Origin: Chara braunii
Taxonomy: Eukaryota; Streptophyta; Charophyceae; Charales; Characeae
NCBI GenBank assembly: GCA_003427395.1
Contig: BFEA01000060.1
Coordinates: 3,616,468 to 3,648,076, forward strand
Direction of reading: 5' to 3'
DNA: 31,609 nt
Shown here: piece after piece, positions 19,606 to 29,516 of the stretch
Position numbering within the stretch: position 1 is the stretch's first letter
Layout of the letters: every line of letters begins with the position of its first letter
Notes under the pieces: generated by a model
What the model saw: the letters and a program-made list of their open reading frames with translations, nothing else
Databases searched by the model: none
Told to the model about the DNA's origin: nothing
Made by a program: the position numbers and the translations under genes

Positions 19606-20428
19606 AAATAGGATGGCAGAGAAGGAGACGTTGCGTTTCGATGTGTATTGCGGCATTTTGAATAAAACACGGATCTTTGCTCTTTTTGAACACGGTCTTT
19701 CCAGATTGAGTGGTAGCAATCTAGTTAGAGAGAGGAGTACAATAGCTTAAGGGTGTGATCGGGCTTATGGGAGGGGTTCACTGTAGTGACTTGAAGGTTG
19801 TTAGAGGGCAGTTAGCCTATGTTTTGGCTTTGGTTTGACCGACTTTGCTGTGCGCTTTGGCCGCCATTGAAGGACTTTCTAGAGTTAAAGATCTCAATAC
19901 CCTCTCCTACGAGTTGAGTTTGTCCCTCTCCTATCCCTCTCCTATATCTCGGACATCTGATACTCGTCCTTCTGCCCTTCTTACTGCAAGTCTAGTCTGA
20001 GGTTACGAGAGGAAGGCGGCGGGCGGGATTGCAACTCGTAGGGCCGCATCAAGACTCTGTGGGGAGTCTGGCCACCGATTGTGGGAGCTCTACGGGAGCC
20101 CAAGCGGGGTTCTGGAGGCAGGGAACACTCAGGTATCAATTCATTTTACACGTGTGATCCCATCCCCTAAATTGTACTACCTTTAACAGTGTTTGTCTGA
20201 GAGTATGACTGAGAACGCTAGTTACTTCTGTTTGATTTAAGTTAAGGACATGGTCTGAAAAGTTCAATTAACATGTACGTACCAAAATCCATATTACTTG
20301 TGCGAATTCAGATAGAATAAATGGGGGAAGGCAAGAGGAAGGTGTTTTGCTTGCGTTTAACCGGGTCAACCAAAGGCTGAATTACTCTAAGTTGAGTGGT
20401 TCAGTGTTATGTTTTATTGTTGTCTGCT
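19606..20428. repeat. 0.8-kb tandem unit, copy 2 (uninterrupted)
   Basis: This is the intact counterpart of 17296-17512 plus 18756-19283. It carries one extra segment of about 55 bp (about 19693-19747) and a duplicated CTCTCCTAT. It gives the empty-site sequence GGACTTTCTAGAGTTAAAG for the insertion in copy 1. No open frame of note, long terminal repeat signature or reverse transcriptase was seen. Confidence 0.85.
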
Positions 20429-20439
20429 GAGTTGAATGG

Positions 20440-21675
20440 ATGACTTTTAAGGGTTGGGCCTATCCTAAGTTGGACAGTCCAGTCACTTCTTTCCTTTTTG
20501 GGGTTTCTGAACAGGAGGACATGCGCCCTAAGTTGGGAGCCTCATATCCCTGATGTTTCTTTTTGGGGCGCTTAAGCAAGACTGGGGATATTGTAAGTTG
20601 CTTAGACCTAGTTCTGTATTTGCTTTATTCTGAGGGGCACAACAACATGAAACTAAGCATACCCGTAAGTTGGGGCAGTCTAGTCATAAGATATGAACTT
20701 AAACAGTAATCTTAGGTATAAGAACTGATACATATATGATATATGCATCTGACAAGCTGACACCCTAGGTCGGCAGGTCCCGTCAATAAGTCAAGTATGA
20801 TAAGAAGAGAATGGAAAGCAAATGAAGAGTATAATGTAAAGGTAACCCGGACAGGCTGAGGGTACCCCTAAGTTGGGGCGGTTCAGTTCGATGCCCGTAA
20901 TATAATAAAAGGCAGAGAGTTAGTATACAATCTAATTATTTTTTTAAATATAACTAAGGCAAGGTTGGATATCTCCCTAAGTTGGGTAGGCTTGTTCATC
21001 TGCCTAAGAAGAAAGAAAGTTGTTAAGTTTGTGCAAAGTATTTATGGTTGTTTAAATTGTTGTTACGGAGGTTAAGCGTACGTTGAAGTTGGGGCGACTT
21101 GGTCATACGTAGTTTGTAACTTGCTTAGGCAGAATGAGCGTATCCGTAAGTTGGGGCAGTCTGATCACATTGGCTGATGTATCTTAAATTGTTTAGGCTA
21201 GCTAGGCATACCCCTAAGTTGGGGCGTCCTAGCGATATGCCCTTTGTCGTTAATGTTATGTAGGTTGGGCGTACCCTTAAGTGAGAGCGGTCTGACCATT
21301 CGTCGTTTGTATCTATTTAGGCACGTTAGGCATACCCCTAAGCTGGGGCAGTCTAATCCTATGCCATAAGTAGTTTTCGTTTAAGGCTGATTAGGCATAC
21401 CCTTAAATTGGGGCAGTCTAGTCTTATGCCTCATGTCGTCAGTTAGGCAGAAGCCAAACATTCTCCTAAGTGGGGGCGGTTTGATCATATGCTTTATGTT
21501 CAAAGTTTATGTTGGGTCGGGCATACCCCTAAGTTTGGGCACTCTGGACATATGTTTTCAGTCATGTAAGTTAGGCATACCCCTAAGTTGGGACAGTCTA
21601 GTTATGCGTACCCTATTCACTTATTTAGGCAGGTCGGGCGTACCGCTAAGTTGGGGCGGTCTCGTCCTATGCCAT
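20440..21675. repeat. Diverged minisatellite, about 17 units
   Basis: The unit core approximates GGCATACCCCTAAGTTGGGG followed by CAGTCTAGTCATATGCC. Clear units lie near 20655, 20858, 20965, 21074, 21135, 21204, 21265, 21326, 21394, 21456, 21518, 21573 and 21636, with weaker ones near 20461, 20525, 20588 and 20760. Spacing is mostly 55-70 bp. The CCCC-TAAGTT-GGGG core is self-complementary. The frame at 21433-21711 is a translated repeat, not a gene. Confidence 0.85.
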
Positions 21676-21711
21676 AGGAAAGGGGACTTTACTGAGGGTT
21701 TAAAAAATTGA

Positions 21712-23940
21712 GAGATTAACGAACTACTTGGCTAAAGCTAATGTGGAATTGAGAGAAAAATATTGATTATGCATGTTTGATTGAGGGGCACTTGATTTTG
21801 GGCATCTCTTGATAGCCTTAGTTGCTTAGATGCTCGTCAAGCGTCGGAGCCATGGATAGACTAGAATGGATAATGGGGAGGGAAGCTTCGGATAAGGTAG
21901 ATCTGACCTTAGTAGAAGTTAGCATTAGTGTTAGCTCACGATCTCATCTTAAAAAAAAAGGATCTTGTAGACTATCACTAGTTCTAACTGCTAGATAAAG
22001 TGTCTGACAGTTAATCTCAATATAGTTGCACTTTGTTCTTATATTTTCAGCTTTGTATGAATCTTGGCAGTCTCCTTTTCCTATGTGAAGCGCTGCCAAA
22101 GTTTTTACAAACCTAAAAAAAATTAGTCATTTTTTGGGTCATAAAAATTATGGAAAGAGATTTTTCCTACGGGTAGCACGACCAAAATTTTATGAAATTT
22201 GAAGAGTTAGATTATTTTCTGCTAATAAAACTTTGGTGACGTGATGTCAAAGTTCTCGATGACTTATGAGGGACTTAAACTTTGGTGAGGTGATGTCAAA
22301 GTTCTCGATGACTTATGAGGGAGATAACGTAAACATTAGTAAGAGTGTCAGGCTATGGAATGATGTTTGTCCTTTATCTACCTTGAACGTAGTATTTGAT
22401 CCCCTTTGGCCTGAACTGTGATGCAGATCTACGAATTCAATTAAAGGTTCGATTCGTTCGGCCTGATCCCATGAAGGATCATTCTTCTCTTATCCCTTGA
22501 TAACAGGTTGGTTGTGACACAACTCACCTGCTTCTGCATCTCAACCTAAGGCCTTAGTCATTGTGTTTTTTTTAATATGTTTTCTTAATAATTTCACCCA
22601 GACTTCTTTCTGAATGACCTTTCTTTAAAAAAACTGAGTACCTTTATTGTGTGGGTGGTGAAAAGGTGATTGGGACTTGTGTGCACAAGGCAGGGTATGA
22701 GGCGCAAAAAAATGGTAGAGTTGACTCCCGTAGTGTGTACGATGTTGTTTTAAACTGTGTGATCGCAGGTATGGATGAAAGATTCAGATTGAGTTATGAT
22801 GATTATATGTGTACTGCATAAATGCAAACGGACAAGCCACACTATTATATCATGAGAGTGATTGTCTGATGATAGACAACGTTTTTTTGTTTGGCTAATT
22901 GAACCCTTTTTGTTTTTGCATAATTATGACAACTAACAGGAAGTGTGAGCGGTTTAGCTTCACAATGACGTGCTCACCCATCTTTGCTACTTGAATTAAT
23001 TTGGTCGAACGTTGGTCCAGAACCGAAATTCGAGGGCCTTTTTCAAGAAATTTCAGGTTTTAGCTCAACACAAAAGGGTTTCCCCTATGCGTTGAGCATA
23101 TGCACGCTGCCCATCGCGACACTATGCCTAAAGGTCAGAAGCGCCGCGAGGACTGAATGGCTTATCCTTTAGCCGTTTAAATATCGTGAAGCAGATTCCC
23201 TTCATCCTCATCTCTGACAATTAAGTGTCGTGATCACCGTATAGTGTCGAGCGATTGTAGGGTAATGCATGAAGCATCATTGTGACAATTAGTCGCGAGG
23301 GTTTGCATAACAAAATATTATGCCTACTCTCGGTTGGGCTTCCCTCCTACACGTTTCCGAGCGAGTACTATTATTGAAGGTCTCACGCGGAGTTAAGTAA
23401 TGGGACAGACGCTCGCAAAATGAGATAGTAACTTAATTTGTGGGAATCCGATATTTTTATTTTATTTTTCCCTTATTTTAAAGTTACTTTGGTGGAACGA
23501 TAAGGTTGCAGGCACAAGGGTTAGCGAGTTGCTGGTGGTGCGCCAAACAACTCACCACCACTCCAAATTCTCTTCTGCCCTTGACACCATCTTAACCTAC
23601 ACCCTTTGGGGTACCGCCGGGTGCAGAAGATGGCAAGGCGCTCATACCGCCTTTGTGCTCGCTAAAGGTCCCTCTTAGCGTGTGCGTCAACCGACGCCTG
23701 AGCATCGAAAGCGACCCCATGACTAAAATGGGATTGCACCTTTATGGGCACCACATAGTACTCCATCATCGCAACTGCTCATGTACTTGTGCATGGCTGG
23801 TTATTATGAAGGAGACTCGTGAGGCAATGTCCTATTTTATGCGAAGTCTTGAATATGACGTTCGTGCATTTCAATCCAAGAAAAATGGGATGAGGCAAAA
23901 AAAAGGGTTAGGCATAATACTGCAAGTAAGAACAACTTTT
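21712..23940. other. Non-coding stretch, no gene recognised
   Basis: It contains a 49-bp tandem duplication at about 22225-22322 (AAACTTTGGTGA.GTGATGTC, with an AACTTTG/CAAAGTT inverted repeat inside). No snRNA, tRNA or recognised coding exon was found. The 134-codon frame at 23653-24057 has no known motif. Confidence 0.4.
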
Positions 23941-23959
23941 CATAGAAAAGTGTATCGCG

Positions 23960-24049
23960 TGGTTAGAATGGCCTTCCTAGTAGACCAACGTAGGGTCGAA
24001 CTCGAAAGACCAGTGCCTCGGACGGCGATTCGCACGCGGGTTCGATTCG
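23960..24049 (+). other. Possible tRNA-like / SINE-head sequence
   Basis: TGGTTAGAATGG (23960-23971) resembles a Pol III A box. GGGTCGAACTC (23993-24003) and GGTTCGATTCG (24039-24049) resemble B boxes. No proper cloverleaf could be drawn by eye. It may be a decayed tRNA-derived SINE head or chance. Confidence 0.25.
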
Positions 24050-24059
24050 GGCATTAACC

Positions 24060-25244
24060 GCACCTACCCCCTATGCTACAACGAACGAGCAACGCCCTCA
24101 GCTGGGCCACCTCTGCGATTGCATACGGAAAGCCTTCGCATGTGGTTTGGTAACTCGGCGGGGATACGCCCACCCAAAGGATGATGATATCTCCTACAGG
24201 TGGAGGTAAGTTGTACCTCGCGTGGCCCTTTCCTGACAAAGGGGTTCGCAAGAGGTATGGCTGGCGCACTCGACCAAAACGACAACGGTCTATAACGAAG
24301 TCCTGCAAAATCCTGAGTAACATGGCCAGGAGGGTCCCCCTGTAGGACTGATGCGCTCGACAATGGGTAGTGCACCTACCTTGCAAAGTGACGCAACAAG
24401 CACGCACAATACCGCAGCATACCCCACCTAAGCCACATTGTACTGCAGATACCTTACATAGTGTTGTGTACCCTGACCACATAGTTTAATTGTACACAGT
24501 ACTTCACTTGGGCCAAGAAACACTATACCTAGCCGACATTCTGGCCCCACCTATTGCACATATCACTGGACTAGCTCCAGTGGTACTCCCCCTGAGCACC
24601 TTACCCACATGCTTATACACCGTATAGCTCACATTGTAGACTGTGTTACGCCAGCATCGCATCGTAGTACACAGATTCCATGCGCGAAGGCCCACCACTA
24701 GCAAAGTAAGTTCCGAGAGAGGACAAGTCCAAGACTATGCCTATTGCGCAAGCGAATTTGGAACGGGGAGGACTCGTTGTCAAAAAAAATAAAGAACGAG
24801 AATGGAAAGAAAACGAACCACAACAATTTGATTTCTTGGAGGCAATTCCATCCTCTGATAAGCACACTGTCTTTGCATGGAACGCCAAGCTGAGCTGTTA
24901 GCAATGGCATGAAGACTCAGAGTTTACAAGGGAAACACCAATTGAGGAAACACTTTTCAGGTGTTTTGTATTCCACTGGTGAATCCTCAAATTCCTGACT
25001 CCTCTAATGCAATAACATTTGAGTCAGCAGGGACAGTAATGGTGGCAGCACCAGCGGCAACAGCGATGGAGGCAAATGGATGGGGAGGAGGAGCAGAGGG
25101 AGGAGCAAAAGAAAGCCAAGAACGAGCAAACGACCATTAGCTTGACAGGCGAAGTTGCAGCAAGAGGTGGAGGAGGAGAAGGAGACAAGCAGGAAAAGCA
25201 GAAAGGATAATGAGGAGTAACAAGGGATCGGCGACTGAAAGTGA

Positions 25245-25246
<2 letters not shown>
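24060..25246. other. Non-coding stretch, no gene recognised
   Basis: This is mixed-composition sequence with only chance-looking frames on both strands. From about 25030 to 25200 it becomes GGAGG/GCAGCA-rich. Confidence 0.35.
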
Positions 25247-25313
<67 letters not shown>

Positions 25314-25387
25314 CGCGCGCGCGTGCAGACACACACACACCCCTGATGAGTTGGTGACAAAACAGTCCGGCTCCACCACAAGCAACA

Positions 25388-25425
<38 letters not shown>

Positions 25426-25430
25426 CACAT
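25247..25430. repeat. Compound microsatellite (CT)n-(GC)n-(AC)n
   Basis: (CT)n at 25247-25310 is followed by TTGCGCGCGCGCG, a short (AC)n at 25328-25340 and a longer (AC)n at 25389-25430. The alternating GC/AC part is of the type that can adopt Z-DNA. Confidence 0.95.
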
Positions 25431-26105
25431 ACACACGCAAGGACAGCTTACAAATTCATGTCAAACTGGTGTCCAGCTAGCGCAAATTCACAACGCAAAG
25501 AAGATCGCCATCTCTTGTTCGACTCGCTCTCCTCTCTCCATGACAATAATCACCCTGAACTTCCAAATTCGAATGTCATACCTTGTGATTATGCAAATGA
25601 TTAGTAAAGAGCAGGGTCATTATCCTCCAGAGATGCAGGACAATAACATCATCATCCATCGCATAAACTGGAAATGTCTCTCCAGCAAGTGTTGAATGCT
25701 TTGAGATCTCCACAGAAATTAACCACAACACGTGCACACTACGTATATGGCAACACATGGATTCTTTCTTTGTCAAATTTGGATTCCATTTGAATCAAAC
25801 GTATCGCTTGTAATTTTTGTGAAAATTCACCGGCCTCCGTTGTTTCAGAATAGACTTCAGAGAAAGACACTGCCAGCGTCAGAGCGAGTGCCTGTCGTCA
25901 CTCGAAAGCCTTTCAAAATACATTACAGACGGAACACACATTTCAAATCTGCTTTATGGCGGATCTCTCGGAATCTCACAAGGAGCAGCAGCGACGGCAG
26001 CAGTGGCAGCAATAGCAGACAAAAGCAGTGGAGCAAGAGCAGCGGCAAACTGTCAGAATCACTCTCGGAGACAAATTTCACAGAATTTGTGGAGCAGGCT
26101 TATTA
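25431..26105. other. Non-coding stretch, no gene recognised
   Basis: It contains a GCAGCAG-rich purine patch at about 25980-26050. No recognised exon or RNA. Confidence 0.4.
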
Positions 26106-26161
26106 ACCATTTCTGAATTTGTTTGTCGCCTTCTTTGCACAGGGACCATGCTAATCTTCTC
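26106..26161 (-). pseudogene. U6 snRNA fragment, 5' part missing
   Basis: On the minus strand the sequence GAGAAGATTAGCATGGTCCC continues through TGTGCAAAGAAGG to AAATTCAGAAATGGT, matching roughly U6 nucleotides 43-98. The 5' stem and most of the ACAGAGA region are gone. GCGCAAGG has become GTGCAAAG, again a CpG-type loss. It is a non-functional relic. Confidence 0.75.
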
Positions 26162-26248
26162 CACGAATCATTCGACGTGTGATCTCCTATGTCTCAAGGG
26201 ACAGGCAAACCTTAGAAACAGTCCCGGAAGAGTTCTTTTCTTAATAAC

Positions 26249-26277
26249 AAAAAAAAAGAAAAGAAAAAAAAAAAAAG

Positions 26278-26315
<38 letters not shown>

Positions 26316-26353
26316 AGAAGAAAAGAAGAAGAAAAAGGAAAGAAAGAAAAGAG
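26249..26353. repeat. A-rich / (AAG) tract
   Basis: About 100 bp of nearly pure A with scattered G. Confidence 0.95.
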
Positions 26354-26600
26354 TCCCCGAAGAGCTGGTGGCCTTAGAAACAGAAACTAGACTATAGCAG
26401 ACGACATGTCATATACGCTCAGAAGGAGCAGCAATGACAGAGAAGTGGCAGCAAGGGTAGACGGCAGAAGAGGAGCAAGAGCAGCAGGAGCGGGAGGAGG
26501 AGGAAGACAAAGAAGAGGAGCAGGTCACAGGAAACAGAGGGGGTGGGGTGGGGGGTGGGGGGGCATGGAGATCAGCAGAAGCAGGAGAACTTTACACCTA

Positions 26601-26675
26601 CCTTGTGAGCGAATAGTAGACAAGTCTAATTATTGATAGACACTGATCACAAGTTCAAGTCCTGATTACACAAGG
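26601..26675 (+). other. tRNA-like 75-nt sequence (doubtful)
   Basis: CCTTGTG (26601-26607) pairs perfectly with CACAAGG (26669-26675). An internal GTCTA/TAGAC stem and an AGTTCAAGTCC T-loop-like motif also occur, and the length is tRNA-sized. The T-stem pairs poorly and is about 3 nt out of register with the acceptor, so it is at best a decayed tRNA-like copy. Confidence 0.2.
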
Positions 26676-26680
26676 TCTAG

Positions 26681-26836
26681 CCCCCGTTAAAATATAAAAA
26701 TGGCAGGAGAAGGCAGACGAGAAGGAGCATGAGAAAGCGCCACAACATCAGCAGGAGGCCCCCGTTAAAATATAAAAAAGGCAGGAGAAGGCAGAGGAGG
26801 AAGAGCAGGAGAAAGAGCCACAACATCAGCCGCAGC
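26681..26836. repeat. 78-bp tandem duplication
   Basis: CCCCCGTTAAAATATAAAAA at 26681 recurs at 26759, followed in both copies by GGCAGGAGAAGGCAGA and CCACAACATCAGC. Confidence 0.9.
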
Positions 26837-26842
26837 ACAACA

Positions 26843-26848
<6 letters not shown>

Positions 26849-26883
<35 letters not shown>
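26849..26883. repeat. (GA)n microsatellite
   Basis: An uninterrupted GA run directly after the 78-bp duplication. Confidence 0.95.
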
Positions 26884-26887
<4 letters not shown>

Positions 26888-27186
26888 AGGCAACTGCAAG
26901 CCCTGCATGGAAGGGATAGAGAGGTGAAGTCTACACTCTTACAGTTTTTTTCTGTTCTTTCTGCTAATGGCATCGAATGAAGGGAAAAACTGAAAAAGGT
27001 CAAGCAGATATCCGTGGTTGTGTACGTCTCAGATCGACAAAAACTTGTCGTGTGAAGGAAAAGAGTAACACCGCTGTCATCTCCTAATTCCCCAAGCAAC
27101 ATGAAACAGAACCCTGTGAGCCTTCAACTAATTTTTAATAATCAACAACGGCAGGAAGGCCATCACGTAGCACTGCAGCCCCTCCT

Positions 27187-27645
27187 CACTCACGTTCGAC
27201 CAGTTGATCATCATCCACCTCTGCAGGTGTCAGAGAACCCTCTGAACCCCCATGCCCCAGACCCCCATGCCCCAGACCCCCATGTTCCTTCCACACCCCC
27301 ATACCCCAGCACTGCAATCTATCCTTACTCAGCTTCGGTCACTTAATTAGCATCCACCTCTGCAGCTCTGCTCTCACCACTCTCTGAATAGCAATCGCAT
27401 AGCACTCGAAATTGCTGATCTGCCCCCACACTTCGAGCACAGCAGTCCCTGCTTACCTTCTGCCAGTTAATCATCATCCAGCTGTGCAAAGCATCAGAGC
27501 TCCAAATTGCTGATCTGCCCCCACAATTCGACACTCAATATCAGTTGATCAACATCCAACTGTCCAAGCGTCAGAACTGCAAATTGCTAATCTGCCCCCA
27601 CAATTCGACACACGATGTCATTGCCCTTCAAACCCTTCGTCCAGA
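27187..27645 (-). pseudogene. Tandem decayed copies of the proteasome alpha-2 C-terminal end
   Basis: Four copies lie at about 27187-27237, 27326-27437, 27452-27534 and 27534-27645. Each resembles the 3' coding end of the gene at 28229-28936 (the [16 protein letters not shown] to DDYLAEVE segment). The most telling blocks on the plus strand are TCTGCCCCCACAATTC and CATCCACCTCTGCAGGTGTC. Translated pieces such as VGADQQFRVL survive, but stops and frameshifts are frequent. The oldest-looking copy (27534-27645) extends furthest into the gene. Confidence 0.8.
27246..27300. repeat. Short tandem repeat CCCCCATGCCCCAGA
   Basis: Three to four C-rich units of about 15 bp sit inside the gene-fragment array. 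Confidence 0.8.
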
Positions 27646-27863
27646 GATAGAATTGCACGATCGGACGTTCGGTAACATCTTCAATGCCACGTGTCCTTGG
27701 CGTCTCTCTCTTCTTCATTCCCTACTCAACCTTCAACTGAAGCGGCATCTTGTGCCATGGCCACGTGCCAGGTAAGTTCCACCTCTCTGCAGGTGTCAGG
27801 GTCTTCAGACGCATTTTCGTTGAGAGTCACAATCGCAGCGCAGACAGCATCTTCCATCTCTGT

Positions 27864-27866
<3 letters not shown>

Positions 27867-27941
<75 letters not shown>
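27867..27941. repeat. (CT)n-(GT)n compound microsatellite
   Basis: (CT)22 at about 27867-27910 followed by (GT)15 at 27911-27941, between two gene-fragment copies. Confidence 0.95.
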
Positions 27942-27944
<3 letters not shown>

Positions 27945-27986
27945 GTGTCAGGTTTTCGGAGTCCGAATCGCAACAGCATCTTCCAG

Positions 27987-28014
27987 CTCTCTCTCTCTCT
28001 CTCTCTCTCTCTCN

Positions 28015-28091
<77 letters not shown>
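27987..28091. repeat. (CT)n microsatellite with a single-N join
   Basis: A CT run of about 105 bp with an N at 28014, between two gene-fragment copies. Its length is unreliable. Confidence 0.95.
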
Positions 28092-28095
<4 letters not shown>

Positions 28096-28228
28096 GACTT
28101 TTGCCAGGTACGCGCCTAACTCTGCACGTGGCAGGGTACTTAGACGCTCTTCGTTGAGAGTCAGGAGCGCAGTGCGGACAGCATCTTCCAGTTCCACGTC
28201 CTCTCTGCATCTATCTCCTCTCCGTTCC

Positions 28229-28936
28229 CTACTCAACTTCTGCCAGGTAATCATCCACCTCTGCAGGTGTCAGAACTCTGAACTGATGGTCTGCCCCCAC
28301 AATTCCAATCTCGATGTTGCTACCAGATATTTGTCCCTCGAACCCCTCCTTGAGAGTCAGGATCGCGGTGTGCACTGCGTCCTCCAACTCCATGTCCTCT
28401 GTGTACCTCTTTTCCAAAAACGTTTTCGCGTTTGCCGTGTTCTTGCCTATTGCCGAAGCCTTCCATGCGAAGTACGACCCAGACGGGTCCACCTGGTACA
28501 GCTGAGGCCCTGAGGAATCGTATCCAGCCACCAAGAGCGAAACCCCGAACGGACGCACTCCTCCTGACTGTGTGAACTCCTGCATCACCGCTGCAATCTC
28601 CCTCACCAACTGCGCTATCGGTATAGGCTCCTCGTAGAGGCGGAAATACTGCTGCGCCTGCTTCCTGCTCTTGCTGACTAGCACTCTCGAATCTGGTCCC
28701 ATACCACTATAGACAACGCCGATGTTCTTCGAAAGCACGGAGATTTTTCGCACCGATTGCTCGTCGACGAGGATCGACGGCAGCTTCTTCTCCGTGGCAA
28801 TCACCACGCCATTGGACGCTTTGATTCCCAATGACGTGGCGCCCGCAGCAACCGCGTTCAGCGCGTGTTCAATCTGCACAAGCTGCCCTGATGGGCTGAA
28901 TGTCGTCAACGAAAAAGAGTACTGGCTGTCTCCCAT
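28229..28936 (-). CDS. PAB1: 20S proteasome subunit alpha type-2 (PAB/PSMA2)
   Basis: This is a complete 235-codon frame from ATG at 28936 to the stop at 28229. It encodes a ring subunit of the 20S core particle, which with the regulatory particle degrades ubiquitinated proteins in cytosol and nucleus. Alpha subunits are not catalytic; their N-termini gate the channel. Residues 5-28 ([20 protein letters not shown] onward) carry the alpha-subunit signature. [64 protein letters not shown] and the end [14 protein letters not shown] are family hallmarks. Length equals the Arabidopsis protein. The absence of introns is unusual because plant homologues have several, and suggests a retrogene or intron loss. 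No oligo(A) follows the stop; a decayed copy of the gene's own end does. Confidence 0.95.
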   Translation of the reverse strand: MGDSQYSFSLTTFSPSGQLVQIEHALNAVAAGATSLGIKASNGVVIATEKKLPSILVDEQSVRKISVLSKNIGVVYSGMGPDSRVLVSKSRKQAQQYFRLYEEPIPIAQLVREIAAVMQEFTQSGGVRPFGVSLLVAGYDSSGPQLYQVDPSGSYFAWKASAIGKNTANAKTFLEKRYTEDMELEDAVHTAILTLKEGFEGQISGSNIEIGIVGADHQFRVLTPAEVDDYLAEVE

Positions 28937-28954
28937 GATGACAGGCTTCGCGAG

Positions 28955-29125
28955 TAATCACGACGGCGGAGAGACGCTCCTCTCTCTATGCTTGTGCGAG
29001 CCTCGGCGGACGGCGGACGACGGCGCTCCTCTCTCCGCTTGTCCGAATCACCGCGGTCGACGACGGCGCTCCTCCTCTCTCTATGCTTGTGCGAACGTCG
29101 GGCGGGCGATGGTGCTCCTCCTGTG
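28955..29125. repeat. GC-rich tandem repeat in the 5' flank of the proteasome gene
   Basis: Three to four diverged units of about 45-50 bp share GACGACGGCGCTCCTC and CTCTATGCTTGTGCGA. They begin about 20 bp upstream of the start codon, so they probably form the 5' UTR and core promoter. Copy number may vary between individuals. Confidence 0.8.
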
Positions 29126-29135
29126 GTCTGCTAAC

Positions 29136-29145
29136 GCCACGTGGC
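29136..29145. promoter_or_regulatory. G-box palindrome GCCACGTGGC
   Basis: A perfect 10-bp palindrome containing CACGTG lies about 200 bp upstream of the proteasome alpha-2 start. In plants this is a bZIP/bHLH binding core. Function here is inferred only from motif and position. Confidence 0.4.
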
Positions 29146-29516
29146 ACGTCGGCGGAAGCCGCAAGCAAACTCGCCTGCACAAATCAGATACCACCACCCC
29201 CCCTACATCGTTACATTACAAAAAAGCCTTCCAGGGGATTTACACCCACAAAAAAAAAAAACAAAGAGATCGTTAAACATGACAGGAAAAACAGTAAAAA
29301 CAAAAAACCCACCTCTCCTCCCCAAGTCCCCGCTTTCCGCTTCAAAATTAATTAAGGCATCATCATTCGCAAGCCATGTACTCTACTAAAAAAAACTTGA
29401 TCATCATTCACAAATACACAAGACATGCAATCTTACAAAAAATAAACAAACAACAAAAAACACAAGCGTTATCAGGTGCAACTCCCCACCAAATAGAAAG
29501 GAGCACTCATTCTCGC
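29146..29516. other. A-rich upstream stretch, nothing recognised
   Basis: A-rich runs (for example 29250-29262 and 29388-29397) and no recognised gene. It could include the distal promoter of the proteasome gene. Confidence 0.4.

Larger units (their letters stand above)
27718..28205 (-). pseudogene. Three internally deleted copies of the proteasome alpha-2 3' end, split by microsatellites
   Basis: Copies lie at about 27718-27868, 27941-27986 and 28091-28205. On the minus strand they keep the [17 protein letters not shown] block (for example DVELEDAVRTALLTLNEE in the nearest copy) joined to the YLAEVE end (AELGAYLAKV). The stretch between, about GFEGQ to ADHQFR, is lost. They are separated by (CT)n and (GT)n tracts. 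The nearest copy is still open in frame and starts just past the real stop codon. Confidence 0.8.

Noticed and set aside
17296-20428. LTR pair of a retrotransposon
   Set aside because: The two copies are tandem with little between them, and there are no TG...CA ends, primer-binding site, polypurine tract or reverse-transcriptase frame.
21433-21711. 92-codon frame with repeated GIPLS motifs
   Set aside because: It is a translation of the minisatellite unit.
23653-24057. 134-codon plus-strand frame
   Set aside because: No recognisable motif, no splice-site support, and it overlaps possible tRNA-like sequence.
26601-26675. tRNA gene with a perfect 7-bp acceptor stem
   Set aside because: The T-stem has mismatches and the arms are out of register by about 3 nt, so it is not a credible functional tRNA.
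27718-28205. Gene-fragment copies as alternative last exons of the proteasome gene
   Set aside because: In gene orientation they are preceded by purine (GA)n tracts, not by polypyrimidine-AG acceptors. Plus-strand CAGGTAAG-like strings are just the reverse of the coding sequence.
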